In this document: positions 16,870 to 24,705 of the stretch, piece by piece
How positions within the stretch are numbered: position 1 is the first letter of the stretch
Layout of the letters: every line of letters begins with the position of its first letter
From: Mycobacterium pinniadriaticum
Lineage (GTDB): Bacteria > Actinomycetota > Actinomycetes > Mycobacteriales > Mycobacteriaceae
Length of the DNA stretch: 64,000 nt
Assembly: GCF_026242045.1 (NCBI RefSeq)
Contig: NZ_JAPJDO010000023.1
Span: 33,352-97,351 of the forward strand
Direction: 5' to 3'
Translations under genes and position numbers: made by a program
The notes under the pieces: model-generated
What the model saw: only the letters and a program-made list of their open reading frames with translations
What the model was told of the DNA's origin: nothing
Databases searched by the model: none

Positions 16870-17584
16870 TCGTGATCGGCTTCTCGAAGTAGAGTGCCAC
16901 GCTCTTGCCGACAAGCGGATTGAGCGCGGCTTCGGCGATCCGGGTCAGCGCGGGCCGGGACATCATGTCCCACACCAGCAGCTGGTGGTAGGCCTTGACG
17001 GCCGGGTGGTCGGGCTTGTCCACGCCGACAGCGCATTTGAGCCACCAGAATGGGGAGTGCAGCGCATGAGCGTGATGGGAGTGGGTGAAGGTGAGACCAC
17101 CGCGAACCAGCTTGGCCTGCAGCTCGTCGGCCTTGTAGATACGGATGTGACCGCCCTCGTTGGCGTGGTATTCGTCGGACAGCACCCAGCAGACCAGTTC
17201 GGGAAGCCACCGCGGCACCGTCACCGCGAGCTTGCCGCCGGGCTTGAGGACCCGGATCAGTTCGGCGATCGCGGCGTCATCCTCCGGCACATGCTCGAGG
17301 ATCTCCGAGGCGATCACGCAATCGAATGTCGCGTCCGGATAGGGCAGCGCCAGCGCATCGCCGACGACGACCTGCGCCTTGGCCGATTTCGGCGCCTCGC
17401 CGGCCTGGCCCATCGCCTGCAGGAGCGTGTCGACTTCTGCCAGCTCGGCGGCATCCTGATCGAAGGCGATGACATCGGCTCCGCGCCGGTAGGCCTCGAA
17501 GCTGTGCCGACCGGCGCCGCAGCCGACGTCGATGACCTTGGTTCCCGACCCGATGTCGAGCCGGTCGAAGTCGACGGTCAGCAT
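16853..17584 (-). CDS. Class I SAM-dependent methyltransferase (Methyltransf_11 type)
   Basis: A 243-residue methyltransferase. Motif I VIDVGCGAGRHSF (about residues 17-29), post-I acidic IAFDQD, and motif III region LIRVLKPGGKLAVTVP are clear. IASEILEHVPEDDAAI is typical of small-molecule/ubiquinone-type methyltransferases. The C-terminal part has several aromatic residues (SPFWWLKCAVG) that could contact a membrane or a lipid substrate. The start at 17584 overlaps the glycosyltransferase end by 7 bp; a long upstream in-frame reading is only a shadow of that gene. Confidence 0.85.
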   Translation of the reverse strand: MLTVDFDRLDIGSGTKVIDVGCGAGRHSFEAYRRGADVIAFDQDAAELAEVDTLLQAMGQAGEAPKSAKAQVVVGDALALPYPDATFDCVIASEILEHVPEDDAAIAELIRVLKPGGKLAVTVPRWLPELVCWVLSDEYHANEGGHIRIYKADELQAKLVRGGLTFTHSHHAHALHSPFWWLKCAVGVDKPDHPAVKAYHQLLVWDMMSRPALTRIAEAALNPLVGKSVALYFEKPITNAAPV

Positions 17585-18852
17585 GGTTCGTCCACCGCCT
17601 CGATGCTGTCGGTGCGGCGGTGCCCGGCCCGCGCGATGGCCTTCTCGTAGACCCGCACCGTCTGCGCGGCGACCGATTCCCAACTGAACACGTCGAGCGC
17701 GCGGCGGCGTCCCGCGGTGCCCAGCCACTGCCGGCGCGCGGGGGATTCCAGCAGCCTGCCGAGCGCGGAGATCAGCTCGGTTACGTCGCCCGGCGTCACC
17801 AGGTCGGCGCATTCGCCGTCGGCGCCCAGGACCTCGGGCAGTGCCCCGGCGCGGCTGGCCACGATCGGCGTTCCGCTGGCCATTGCCTCCACTGCGGGCA
17901 GTGAGAAACCTTCGTAAAGCGAAGGAATACAGGCGATTTCGGCCGACGCGAATAGTCCCGCGAGTTCTTCGTCGGACAATCCGCTGGAGGTGTGCACGAT
18001 GTCGCTGATGCCGAGATCGGCGATGAGTTTCTCGGTCGGCCCGTTCGGTTCCAGCTTGGCCACCAGCTGAAGCTGCAGGTCGTGGTCGGCGCGTAGCTTG
18101 GCGACCGCGTGCAGCAGGTGGCCGATTCCCTTGAGCGGTCGGTCCGCGCTGGAGATGGCGATGATGCGGCCCGCGACGCGCTGCTGATCGGACGGCTTGA
18201 ACAGGTCGGTGTCCACCCCCAGTGGCACGACACGCAGTTGCTGCGGGCTGACTCCGAAGTCGTCGGCGATGTCGGTTGCCGACGATGACGACACCGTCAA
18301 CAGGTCGGGGATGCTCCTGGCCACCTTCTTCTGCATTTCCGCGAAGCCATACCACCTGTGCACCAACGGCTTTCGCCACCACTTGGCGGCCGCCAGATCG
18401 AGCATCCGGTCTCGGGTTATCGGGTGGTGCACGGTGGCCACCACGGGAAGGCCCATCTCGGCGATTCGTAGCAGTCCGGTGCCCAGGCACTGATTGTCGT
18501 GCACGATGTCGAACTGGTCGAGACGGGCCGCCAGCAGCCGTGCGGCGCGCAGGCTGAAGGTGCGGGGCTCGGGGAAGCCCGATGTCCACATCGTGGCGAG
18601 CTCGAGCAGGTCGATTCGGTCCCGGATCTCGCTGGGCCGCGGCACCCGGAAGGGGTCGGGCTCACGGTAGAGATCCAGGCTGGGGACCTTCGTCAGCCGA
18701 ACCCGCGGATCGAGGATCTCGGGGTAGGGCTGGCCGGAGAAGACCTCGACGTCATGTCCCAGTTCCACCAGCCCGCGGCTGAGGTGCCGGACGTACACGC
18801 CCTGCCCGCCACAGTGGGTCTTGCTGCGGTAGGACAGCAACGCAATCCGCAT
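17578..18852 (-). CDS. GT4-family glycosyltransferase
   Basis: A 424-residue GT-B fold retaining glycosyltransferase. The N-terminal Gly-rich loop is KTHCGGQGVYVRHLSRGL, and the C-terminal nucleotide-sugar site has CIPSLYEGFSLPAVEAMASGTPIV (E-x7-E motif) and SSADRPLKGIGHLL. It transfers a sugar from a nucleotide donor to an unknown acceptor at the cytoplasmic side. The ATG at 18852 is preferred to the GTG at 18858 because AGGAG lies seven bases before it. It is the first gene of the operon GT4-methyltransferase-toroid protein, all overlapping. Confidence 0.88.
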   Translation of the reverse strand: MRIALLSYRSKTHCGGQGVYVRHLSRGLVELGHDVEVFSGQPYPEILDPRVRLTKVPSLDLYREPDPFRVPRPSEIRDRIDLLELATMWTSGFPEPRTFSLRAARLLAARLDQFDIVHDNQCLGTGLLRIAEMGLPVVATVHHPITRDRMLDLAAAKWWRKPLVHRWYGFAEMQKKVARSIPDLLTVSSSSATDIADDFGVSPQQLRVVPLGVDTDLFKPSDQQRVAGRIIAISSADRPLKGIGHLLHAVAKLRADHDLQLQLVAKLEPNGPTEKLIADLGISDIVHTSSGLSDEELAGLFASAEIACIPSLYEGFSLPAVEAMASGTPIVASRAGALPEVLGADGECADLVTPGDVTELISALGRLLESPARRQWLGTAGRRRALDVFSWESVAAQTVRVYEKAIARAGHRRTDSIEAVDEPC

Positions 18853-18948
18853 ATTCACGCTCCTGCAACGTCCATGACCGATACGGCCGAGTTACCCGCC
18901 GGGCTCGCATATGTCATCGTGTAAATAACCGGACACGGTCAGCGAGCT

Positions 18949-18965
18949 GTCTGGACATGTGTCTG
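18949..18965. promoter_or_regulatory. Motif A, copy 2 (candidate TetR operator)
   Basis: GTCTGGACATGTGTCTG, the near-exact reverse complement of copy 1. TGTCTGGAC occurs twice in direct repeat here (18948 and 18960). It lies 97 bp upstream of the glycosyltransferase start and directly before a consensus -10 element. Confidence 0.65.
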
Positions 18966-18968
18966 GAC

Positions 18969-18974
18969 TATAAT
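18969..18974 (+). promoter_or_regulatory. Consensus -10 element TATAAT of a rightward promoter
   Basis: TATAAT lies 68 bp before the metallo-beta-lactamase-fold gene start, between motif A copy 2 and motif B copy 2. No good -35 hexamer is at the usual distance. Confidence 0.5.
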
Positions 18975-18987
18975 TCGCTTAGCTACA

Positions 18988-19004
18988 TACTGCAACGTAA
19001 GTGC
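18988..19004. promoter_or_regulatory. Motif B, copy 2
   Basis: TACTGCAACGTAAGTGC, same orientation as copy 1 in front of the divergent methyltransferase. It ends 38 bp before the hydrolase start. Confidence 0.55.
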
Positions 19005-19042
19005 CCGGTGACAGCCTAGGCCAGGGTCTATCTTCTCCAGTG

Positions 19043-19759
19043 ATGCACTACGACTGGGAAATGCTCTCCGACGGTGTCTGGCGCTGTCGGCTGCCATTCC
19101 TCGACGTCACGGTCGGGCTGGTCCAGGGCGGTAATCGGGTTCTACTGATCGATTGCGGCACAACACTTTCTGAGGCAGCTCACATCGCGCGAGACGTCGG
19201 AGTGCTCACCGGTGGCGCGGTGACCGATGTGGTGTTGACGCATCACCATTTCGACCACATTCTCGGTTCGGCCGGCTTCGGTTCGGCCGTCCGGTACGCC
19301 CCGGCCGCCGTCGCCGAGGCGATGACCACCCGGATCGGTGTTGTTCGCGAGCACGCCCTGGCGTACGGCGTCGCCCCGGAGCGGTTGGATCAAGCCATCG
19401 CCGGAATCCGCGCGCCCGATCACATCGTGACCGCCGCGGACCTGGATCTGGGTGGCCGCGGCGTGCACCTGGAATCGCCCGGGCCCGGCCACACCGACCA
19501 CGACCTGGTCGTTGTCGTCCCGGCGGCCGCGCCGGCCCAGCGCACCGTCGTCTTCTGCGGCGACTTGGTCGAGGAATCCGCCGACCCGGCGATCGACGCG
19601 GGCTCGGACGTGCCCGCGTGGCCGCGCGCCCTGGACCGGGTGTTGGCGCTCGGCGGACCTGATGCGCTCTACGTCCCGGGCCACGGGGCGGTGGTGGACG
19701 CGTCGTTCGTGTGCGCACAGCGGGACTGGTTGGCGGCGCGGGCGCAGAACCCGCGGTGA
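19043..19759 (+). CDS. Metallo-beta-lactamase-fold hydrolase
   Basis: A 238-residue MBL-fold enzyme. The metal-binding H-x-H-x-D-H motif is in THHHFDH (residues about 72-78); further ligands are His in GPGHTDHD, Asp in FCGDLVEES and His in PGHGAVV. This is the layout of glyoxalase II-like and lactonase-like hydrolases with two metal ions. The ATG at 19043 was taken instead of an upstream GTG because homologues begin at the W-x-x-L-x-D-G-V-W strand. It shares motif B with the methyltransferase promoter, which suggests membership of the cluster regulon. The substrate is unknown. Confidence 0.8.
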   Translation: MHYDWEMLSDGVWRCRLPFLDVTVGLVQGGNRVLLIDCGTTLSEAAHIARDVGVLTGGAVTDVVLTHHHFDHILGSAGFGSAVRYAPAAVAEAMTTRIGVVREHALAYGVAPERLDQAIAGIRAPDHIVTAADLDLGGRGVHLESPGPGHTDHDLVVVVPAAAPAQRTVVFCGDLVEESADPAIDAGSDVPAWPRALDRVLALGGPDALYVPGHGAVVDASFVCAQRDWLAARAQNPR

Positions 19760-19785
19760 CGGTAGCCGTTGACGAAAACCGGAAA

Positions 19786-19804
19786 TTAGGTAAGCCTTTC
19801 CTAT
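19786..19804. promoter_or_regulatory. IdeR-like iron box overlapping a start codon
   Basis: TTAGGTAAGCCTTTCCTAT matches the IdeR consensus TTAGGTTAGGCTAACCTAA in 14 of 19 positions and has a perfect dyad TAGG-n-AA-n3-TT-n-CCTA. The ATG of the following small gene starts at 19803, inside the box, so iron-loaded IdeR would block its expression. Confidence 0.55.
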
Positions 19805-20018
19805 GCTTCCGATCGATCCCGACGCCGACGCGAGTCGGCGGGCCTGGCTAGCCTGTCCCAACTGCGACCACGGAGCACGGTGTGGTGATTGCCTGGGTGG
19901 CCGCAACTGCCGCGCGCACTGGCAATACCTGCTGAGTAACCGGGGCGCTCTGGTCCACCTGCAGTGCCCGACGTGCACGCACCTGTGGTCGGTCGACACC
20001 CGGCCCGGCGCCGCCTGA
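19803..20018 (+). CDS. Small Cys-rich (zinc-ribbon-like) protein
   Basis: A 71-residue protein with seven Cys: CPNC, then CGDC, a lone NC, and CPTC near the end of the domain. CPNC and CPTC frame a classic zinc-ribbon spacing, and HLWSVDTRPG closes the fold. It is preceded by an IdeR-like box that covers its start, so it may be made only under iron limitation and be leaderless. The stop codon is one base from the end of the convergent aminotransferase gene. No function is known. Confidence 0.65.
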   Translation: MLPIDPDADASRRAWLACPNCDHGARCGDCLGGRNCRAHWQYLLSNRGALVHLQCPTCTHLWSVDTRPGAA

Positions 20019-20019
20019 C

Positions 20020-22980
20020 TCACCAGCCGGTGGACAGCACCCGGTCCAGCATGTCGACGAAGAAATCGGCCGATTCGCGGCCGATGCACATCGGGGGCTT
20101 GACCTTCAGGACGTTCTGCCGGTCGCCGGTGGGCTGGACGATCACACCGAGTTCGCGCAACCGCTCGCAGATCGCCGCGGTCTCGGAGACCGCGGGCTCC
20201 AGCGTGGCGCGGTCGCGGACGAGCTCGACGCCCATGTACAGCCCACTGCCGTGCACGGTGCCGATCAGCTCGTGACGGGTCGCCAGCTCATCGATGCGGG
20301 CCTTCAGGTGGTCGCCGATGGTCAGGGCGTTGCGCTGCAGCCCCTCGGATTCCAGTAGGTCGAGCACCGTCAGGCCGACCACACAGGACACCGGGCTGCC
20401 CCCGGCCGAGGAGAAGAAGTAGCCCTGGGTGCGGTACCGCTCGGCGATCTCACGCGTGGTGATCACCGCCCCGAGCGGCTGGCCGTTGCCCATCGCCTTG
20501 GCGACGGTGACGATGTCGGGCACCACGTCCTGCTGCTGGAAGCTCCAGAACCAGCGGCCGGTGCGGCCGTAACCGACCTGTACTTCGTCGGCGATCGCCA
20601 GCCCTCCCGCGGCGCGCACCGCCGAGTAGACGGCTGCGAGGTATCCGTCGGGCAGCGCCATCCCGCCGGCGTTGCCGTAGAACGGCTCACAGATGAAGGC
20701 TGCGGGCGGCTTCCCTTGTGCGGTAAGGGATTCGATGATCCCGACAGCCTCAGGGGCGTAGCGCGCAGCATCCGGGCCGCGATACTGCCCGCGGTAGGCG
20801 TTGGGCGACGGGACGGTGTGCACCCAGCCGGGCCGAGTAGCGAGCGCGTTCGGGTTGTCGGCCACCGACGTCGACACGGCGTCGGTGGCGTAGGTCCAAC
20901 CGTGATAGGCCTCGGCCACCGCGACGACGTCATGGCGTCCGGTCGCGGCCATCGCCAGCCGCAGGGCCAGGTCGCCGGCCTCCGAGCCGGAGTTCACCAG
21001 GAACACCGTGTCCAGCGGGCCGGGCAGGGTGGCGGCCAGCCGTTCTGAGAGCGCGACCACGGCACCGTAGTTGAACCGTGAATTGGTGTTGAGCCGCCGC
21101 CACTGGCGGGCGACGGCGTCGGCGAGCACGGGATGGCCGTGGCCCAGGATGGCGACGTTGTTGACCATGTCCAGGTAGCTGCGGGCGTCGTTGGCCAGCA
21201 TGTGCTCACGCCAGCCGCGCTCGATGCGGGGTGGGTTGAGGTAGTAGTGCTCCTGGACGGCCGCGAACGAATCCGTGCGACGGCGCCAGAGCGCCTCGCT
21301 GTCGTCGGTCGCGGGGGCCACGGGCGGCAGGCCGAGCAGCGCGCTGGGGTCTTCGACCAGGCTCAGCCAACCCGCGGCGTATTCGGCCCGGACGAAGTCG
21401 GGGACCGCCGGAGCCGCTGGGCCGGCGACATCAAGCAGCGCCTCCGGCTGCCTGCGCCACTGAATCCACGCGCGGCCCTCGAGGATGCCCAACAGGGTGC
21501 CCGCGGACACGGTGTGACCCTGACGCACCGCGTCGCCGATGCGCAGGACACCCCGGACCTCCACCGTCCCGGCGGTGCCGGTCAGGGTGACGGTGTCTCC
21601 GGTGGCCGTGTCCACGACACCGTCCCAGGGTGCGGTGATCGGCATCGGCGCACCCGGCCACAGGTCCATGCCGGTGCCGACGGTGGCCGCCGATTGCGGG
21701 CTCAGCGGCACCGACCGGGTCAGGCGCGGCTGGCCGAACGTGCTGATGACCGCACCGGCATCACCGGCCAGGGATTCGGCGGCAAGGTCGTCCTCGCAGC
21801 CGGCGACCAGCCACCGCCCGGCATCCATCCCATCGGATTCGCTGGACAGGTCCAGTCGCCGCACCGAGGCTGTGGTCAGCCCGTCGATCAGCGGGGCCGC
21901 CACCGGCAGCGGCTCGACCGGGTAGGCGGTGCCCAGCGCGGCGCGGATCTGGGCGGTCATGACCTCGGTGGGTACCTCGGTGGCGCGTTCGAAGATCCGC
22001 CACTCGTAGTCCAGAGCGCTGGTGGCGTAGACGTTGTCGGCGTCGATCGAGGCCTGGTGCAGGCCGCTGACCACCAGCACCGACGCGCGCAGCACGACCA
22101 GCGGCCACAGCGCCTCGATCTCGGCGGGGCTGAGCGGGCGTACGGCGTGAAAGGCGGCGATGGCGGGCAGGGTGGCCGCGGGTTCACCGCCCTCGTGGCG
22201 CAGCAACGACGACACCGCGATCGCCAATTCCCCGACGGTCCACGATCGGGTGAGATCGCCCAGGTCGATGATGCCGTCAGGGTTCCGGCCCGTCTCGGCT
22301 GAACTGCACACCACGTTGTCGTCGGTGAGGTCGCCGTGGATCACCTGAATCGGCAGATCCTCGCTCAGGTCGGCGACCGTCCGCCAGGCGGCGGCCGCCG
22401 CGGACTCGACGGCCGCGCGGCGGCCGATGTCGGTGACGTGACCGGCGAGCACCTCGACCGTGCGCTGGGCATGCCGCAGATCCCATTGCAGGACCCGGTC
22501 GACGCCGGGGTGCTCGAACCCGGCCAGCGCACGGGCGGTCCGGCCGGCCAGTGTGCCCAGCGCGGCCACACGGCTGGGGGTGATGTACCGCTCGCCGCTC
22601 ATGGCGCCGCCGGCCAGGTAGGCGATGATCCGCGCGTAGAGCGTGGTGCCGTCCTCGCCTTGCACTTCGGCGATCGGTGCGGCACCGGCGAACCCGACAT
22701 TTGTCGCCGCGCGCACGGTCGGCTCGGTCTGGCACAGGTAGGCCGCCGCGGCGTCCTGAGCCTCCAACTCGACGCGGGAGAACGCGGGGTTGGCGATCTT
22801 GAGCACCCCGATCGGAGCACCTTCGGCGTTGCTCAGCAGGAAGTTGGCGTCCTGTTGGCTGCCCAGCGCGGTGACCTGGGCGTCGACCCCGAAATGTGTC
22901 TCGGCGATCTCGCGGGCCCGCGCCGGGGTGACCGCAGGCACCGGAAGTTCCTCGGCCTGGAAGAAGTCGAACAGTGTCAT
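20020..22980 (-). CDS. Three-domain enzyme: APH-like kinase, M23/lipoyl-like domain, class III aminotransferase
   Basis: A 986-residue protein. Residues about 20-330 are an aminoglycoside-phosphotransferase/homoserine-kinase-like domain (HGDLTDDNVV, then IIDLGDLTRSW). Residues about 420-530 are a beta-rich domain like peptidase M23 or biotinyl/lipoyl folds (ITAPWDGVVDTATGDTV, GDAVRQGHTVSAGTLLG), without the usual metal-binding His set that I could find. Residues about 560-986 are a class III PLP aminotransferase with ADEVQVGYGRTG and the PLP lysine at 828 in TVAKAMGNG. Relatives of this C-terminal domain include phospho-lyases acting on phosphoethanolamine or phosphohydroxylysine, so kinase and lyase steps could be coupled. 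That coupling is inference. Confidence 0.85.
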   Translation of the reverse strand: MTLFDFFQAEELPVPAVTPARAREIAETHFGVDAQVTALGSQQDANFLLSNAEGAPIGVLKIANPAFSRVELEAQDAAAAYLCQTEPTVRAATNVGFAGAAPIAEVQGEDGTTLYARIIAYLAGGAMSGERYITPSRVAALGTLAGRTARALAGFEHPGVDRVLQWDLRHAQRTVEVLAGHVTDIGRRAAVESAAAAAWRTVADLSEDLPIQVIHGDLTDDNVVCSSAETGRNPDGIIDLGDLTRSWTVGELAIAVSSLLRHEGGEPAATLPAIAAFHAVRPLSPAEIEALWPLVVLRASVLVVSGLHQASIDADNVYATSALDYEWRIFERATEVPTEVMTAQIRAALGTAYPVEPLPVAAPLIDGLTTASVRRLDLSSESDGMDAGRWLVAGCEDDLAAESLAGDAGAVISTFGQPRLTRSVPLSPQSAATVGTGMDLWPGAPMPITAPWDGVVDTATGDTVTLTGTAGTVEVRGVLRIGDAVRQGHTVSAGTLLGILEGRAWIQWRRQPEALLDVAGPAAPAVPDFVRAEYAAGWLSLVEDPSALLGLPPVAPATDDSEALWRRRTDSFAAVQEHYYLNPPRIERGWREHMLANDARSYLDMVNNVAILGHGHPVLADAVARQWRRLNTNSRFNYGAVVALSERLAATLPGPLDTVFLVNSGSEAGDLALRLAMAATGRHDVVAVAEAYHGWTYATDAVSTSVADNPNALATRPGWVHTVPSPNAYRGQYRGPDAARYAPEAVGIIESLTAQGKPPAAFICEPFYGNAGGMALPDGYLAAVYSAVRAAGGLAIADEVQVGYGRTGRWFWSFQQQDVVPDIVTVAKAMGNGQPLGAVITTREIAERYRTQGYFFSSAGGSPVSCVVGLTVLDLLESEGLQRNALTIGDHLKARIDELATRHELIGTVHGSGLYMGVELVRDRATLEPAVSETAAICERLRELGVIVQPTGDRQNVLKVKPPMCIGRESADFFVDMLDRVLSTGW

Positions 22981-23075
22981 CTGGCTACGGCGTCCTCATC
23001 TGGCGGTTCGGCGTTTCACTGTACTGCCGCCACGACTCGGTAGTACGGCATCGGATCAGCCGATACGGTGGGCAG

Positions 23076-23633
23076 ATGCGGGCGTTGATCGTCGTCGATG
23101 TGCAGAACGACTTCTGCGAAGGTGGGTCCCTGGCGGTGACCGGGGCCGGCGCGGTGGTGCGGGCGATCAACGCTCTGTTGGCCGGGGACCACGGCTACGA
23201 CCACGTGGTGGCGACCAAGGACTACCACGTGAACCCCGGCGAGCATTTCGCCGACCAGCCCGACTACGTCGACTCGTGGCCGCGGCACTGTGTGGCGGGT
23301 ACCGGCGGTGCCGACTTCCATCCGGAACTGAACACCGAGCCGATCGAGGCGGTCTTCCACAAGGGCGCCTACACCGCCGCCTACAGCGGGTTCGAAGGTG
23401 CGAGTGATCACACCTCGCTGACCGATTGGTTGCGCGCCCGCGGGGTCGACGAAGTGGACATCGCCGGAATCGCCACCGACTACTGCGTACGCCAGACCGC
23501 GGCCGACGCCAGTCGCGCCGGGTTCAAAACCCGTGTCCTGGTGGATCTCACGGCCGGAGTGGCTCCCGGCACGACCGCAGATGCGTTGGACGAGATGCGC
23601 GGTCACGGGATCGAACTGGTTCGCACCGCCTGA
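23076..23633 (+). CDS. pncA: Nicotinamidase / pyrazinamidase
   Basis: A 185-residue isochorismatase-fold amidase that converts nicotinamide to nicotinate for NAD salvage and can activate pyrazinamide. The catalytic triad is Asp8, Lys96 and Cys137 (Cys138 in M. tuberculosis), and metal ligands are Asp49, His51, His57 and His71. His57 is the residue whose change to Asp inactivates the M. bovis enzyme, so activity is expected here. It overlaps the next gene by one base (TGATG), as in M. tuberculosis where pncA is followed by Rv2042c. Confidence 0.97.
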   Translation: MRALIVVDVQNDFCEGGSLAVTGAGAVVRAINALLAGDHGYDHVVATKDYHVNPGEHFADQPDYVDSWPRHCVAGTGGADFHPELNTEPIEAVFHKGAYTAAYSGFEGASDHTSLTDWLRARGVDEVDIAGIATDYCVRQTAADASRAGFKTRVLVDLTAGVAPGTTADALDEMRGHGIELVRTA

Positions 23634-24424
23634 TGTCAGCACCTCGCTCGGCCCTGGTCGACGCCGTCGACCGCTCCCCGTCGATGGCGGCCGACCACGA
23701 CCGTGCCGGCTGGGTCGGCTTGTTCACCGACGACGGCCGGGTCGAGGATCCGGTCGGGTCGCGACCGCACATCGGGGCGGTCCAGATCGGGCGGTTCTAC
23801 GACACGTTCATCGCGCCGCGCCGGATCGTCTTCCATCGCGAGGCCGATATCGTCTCCGAGTCGACGGTCATCAGGGACGTCGTCCTCGAAGTCGGGATGG
23901 GCCCGGCGGTGACGATGCGCATCCCCGCGGTGCTGCGCTATGACCTGCGTGACGAGACACCCGGGTGGCGGATCGAACGCCTGCGCGCCTACTGGGAGCT
24001 GCCGGCGATGGTGCTGCAGTTCGCGGGCAACGGGCTGGCCGCGGGTCCGCAGGCGCTGGAGCTGGGTCGCGCGCTGATGCGCAATCAGGGTATGCGGGGC
24101 GCGCTGGGCTTCGCCACCGGCTTTCGCGGTGCCCGGTTCCGGGGGAAGCGGACGGTGCGGGGCTTCCTGGACGCGATGGCCGCCGGCGACCAGCTGCGCG
24201 CGTGGCGATCGCTGGGGCCGGGTGCACTGATCACCCGTGGTGAACGAAACCCGGTGAAATTCGGCGCTTTCAGTGACGAGCTCACCGGAATGTCGTGGAC
24301 CAAACTGATCGCCGCCGGCTCGTCGGTGACCGTGTCGGTGCGTAGCCCGCGGCCCGCGGTGCTGATCGCCGAACTCGGAGCGGCCGGCGGGGTGATCACT
24401 CGGCTCCGCTACTTCGCCGAGTAG
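23633..24424 (+). CDS. SnoaL/NTF2-like protein, Rv2042c-type
   Basis: A 263-residue protein with an N-terminal SnoaL/ketosteroid-isomerase-like half (DHDRAGWVGLFTDDGRVEDPVGS, FYDTFIAPRRIVFH) and a second similar half (VRGFLDAMAAGDQLRAWRSLGPGALI), so it looks like two NTF2-like modules in tandem. It starts on the stop codon of pncA. In M. tuberculosis the gene after pncA (Rv2042c) has the same size and arrangement. No enzymatic function is known; a ligand-binding role is possible. Confidence 0.8.
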   Translation: MSAPRSALVDAVDRSPSMAADHDRAGWVGLFTDDGRVEDPVGSRPHIGAVQIGRFYDTFIAPRRIVFHREADIVSESTVIRDVVLEVGMGPAVTMRIPAVLRYDLRDETPGWRIERLRAYWELPAMVLQFAGNGLAAGPQALELGRALMRNQGMRGALGFATGFRGARFRGKRTVRGFLDAMAAGDQLRAWRSLGPGALITRGERNPVKFGAFSDELTGMSWTKLIAAGSSVTVSVRSPRPAVLIAELGAAGGVITRLRYFAE

Positions 24425-24583
24425 TCGGCGGTTCCCGCCGTCCCGAACGCGCGGCAACCTGGAACGGCCTGCTGTGCGCCGGGCACCACGTTGTCAGCCA
24501 CGGTGATTCGGCCTGCCCGGAATCCTCACCTGAAGGTCGGCCAAGTGGCGCGCGCCCGGGAATTGGGCAACGCGCTGAATGAC

Positions 24584-24606
24584 CTATAATATATAGTATC
24601 TATACT
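24584..24606. promoter_or_regulatory. AT-rich promoter/operator before a TetR gene
   Basis: A 23-bp run with almost no G or C includes TATAAT (24585-24590), a near-palindrome CTATAATATATAG and the inverted repeat AGTAT-CT-ATACT (24595-24606). It stands out in this GC-rich chromosome and is a plausible -10 element with overlapping TetR operator. It lies 100-150 bp before the likely start codon. Confidence 0.5.
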
Positions 24607-24705
24607 GCACAACTCAGAGCCCGGCCCCCGCACGGTGTCGGTCCCTGCCCACGTTGCATCGGGACGGTGTGAATCTGCCGGCATGCCGTCTTTCGATCTA
24701 ATCGC

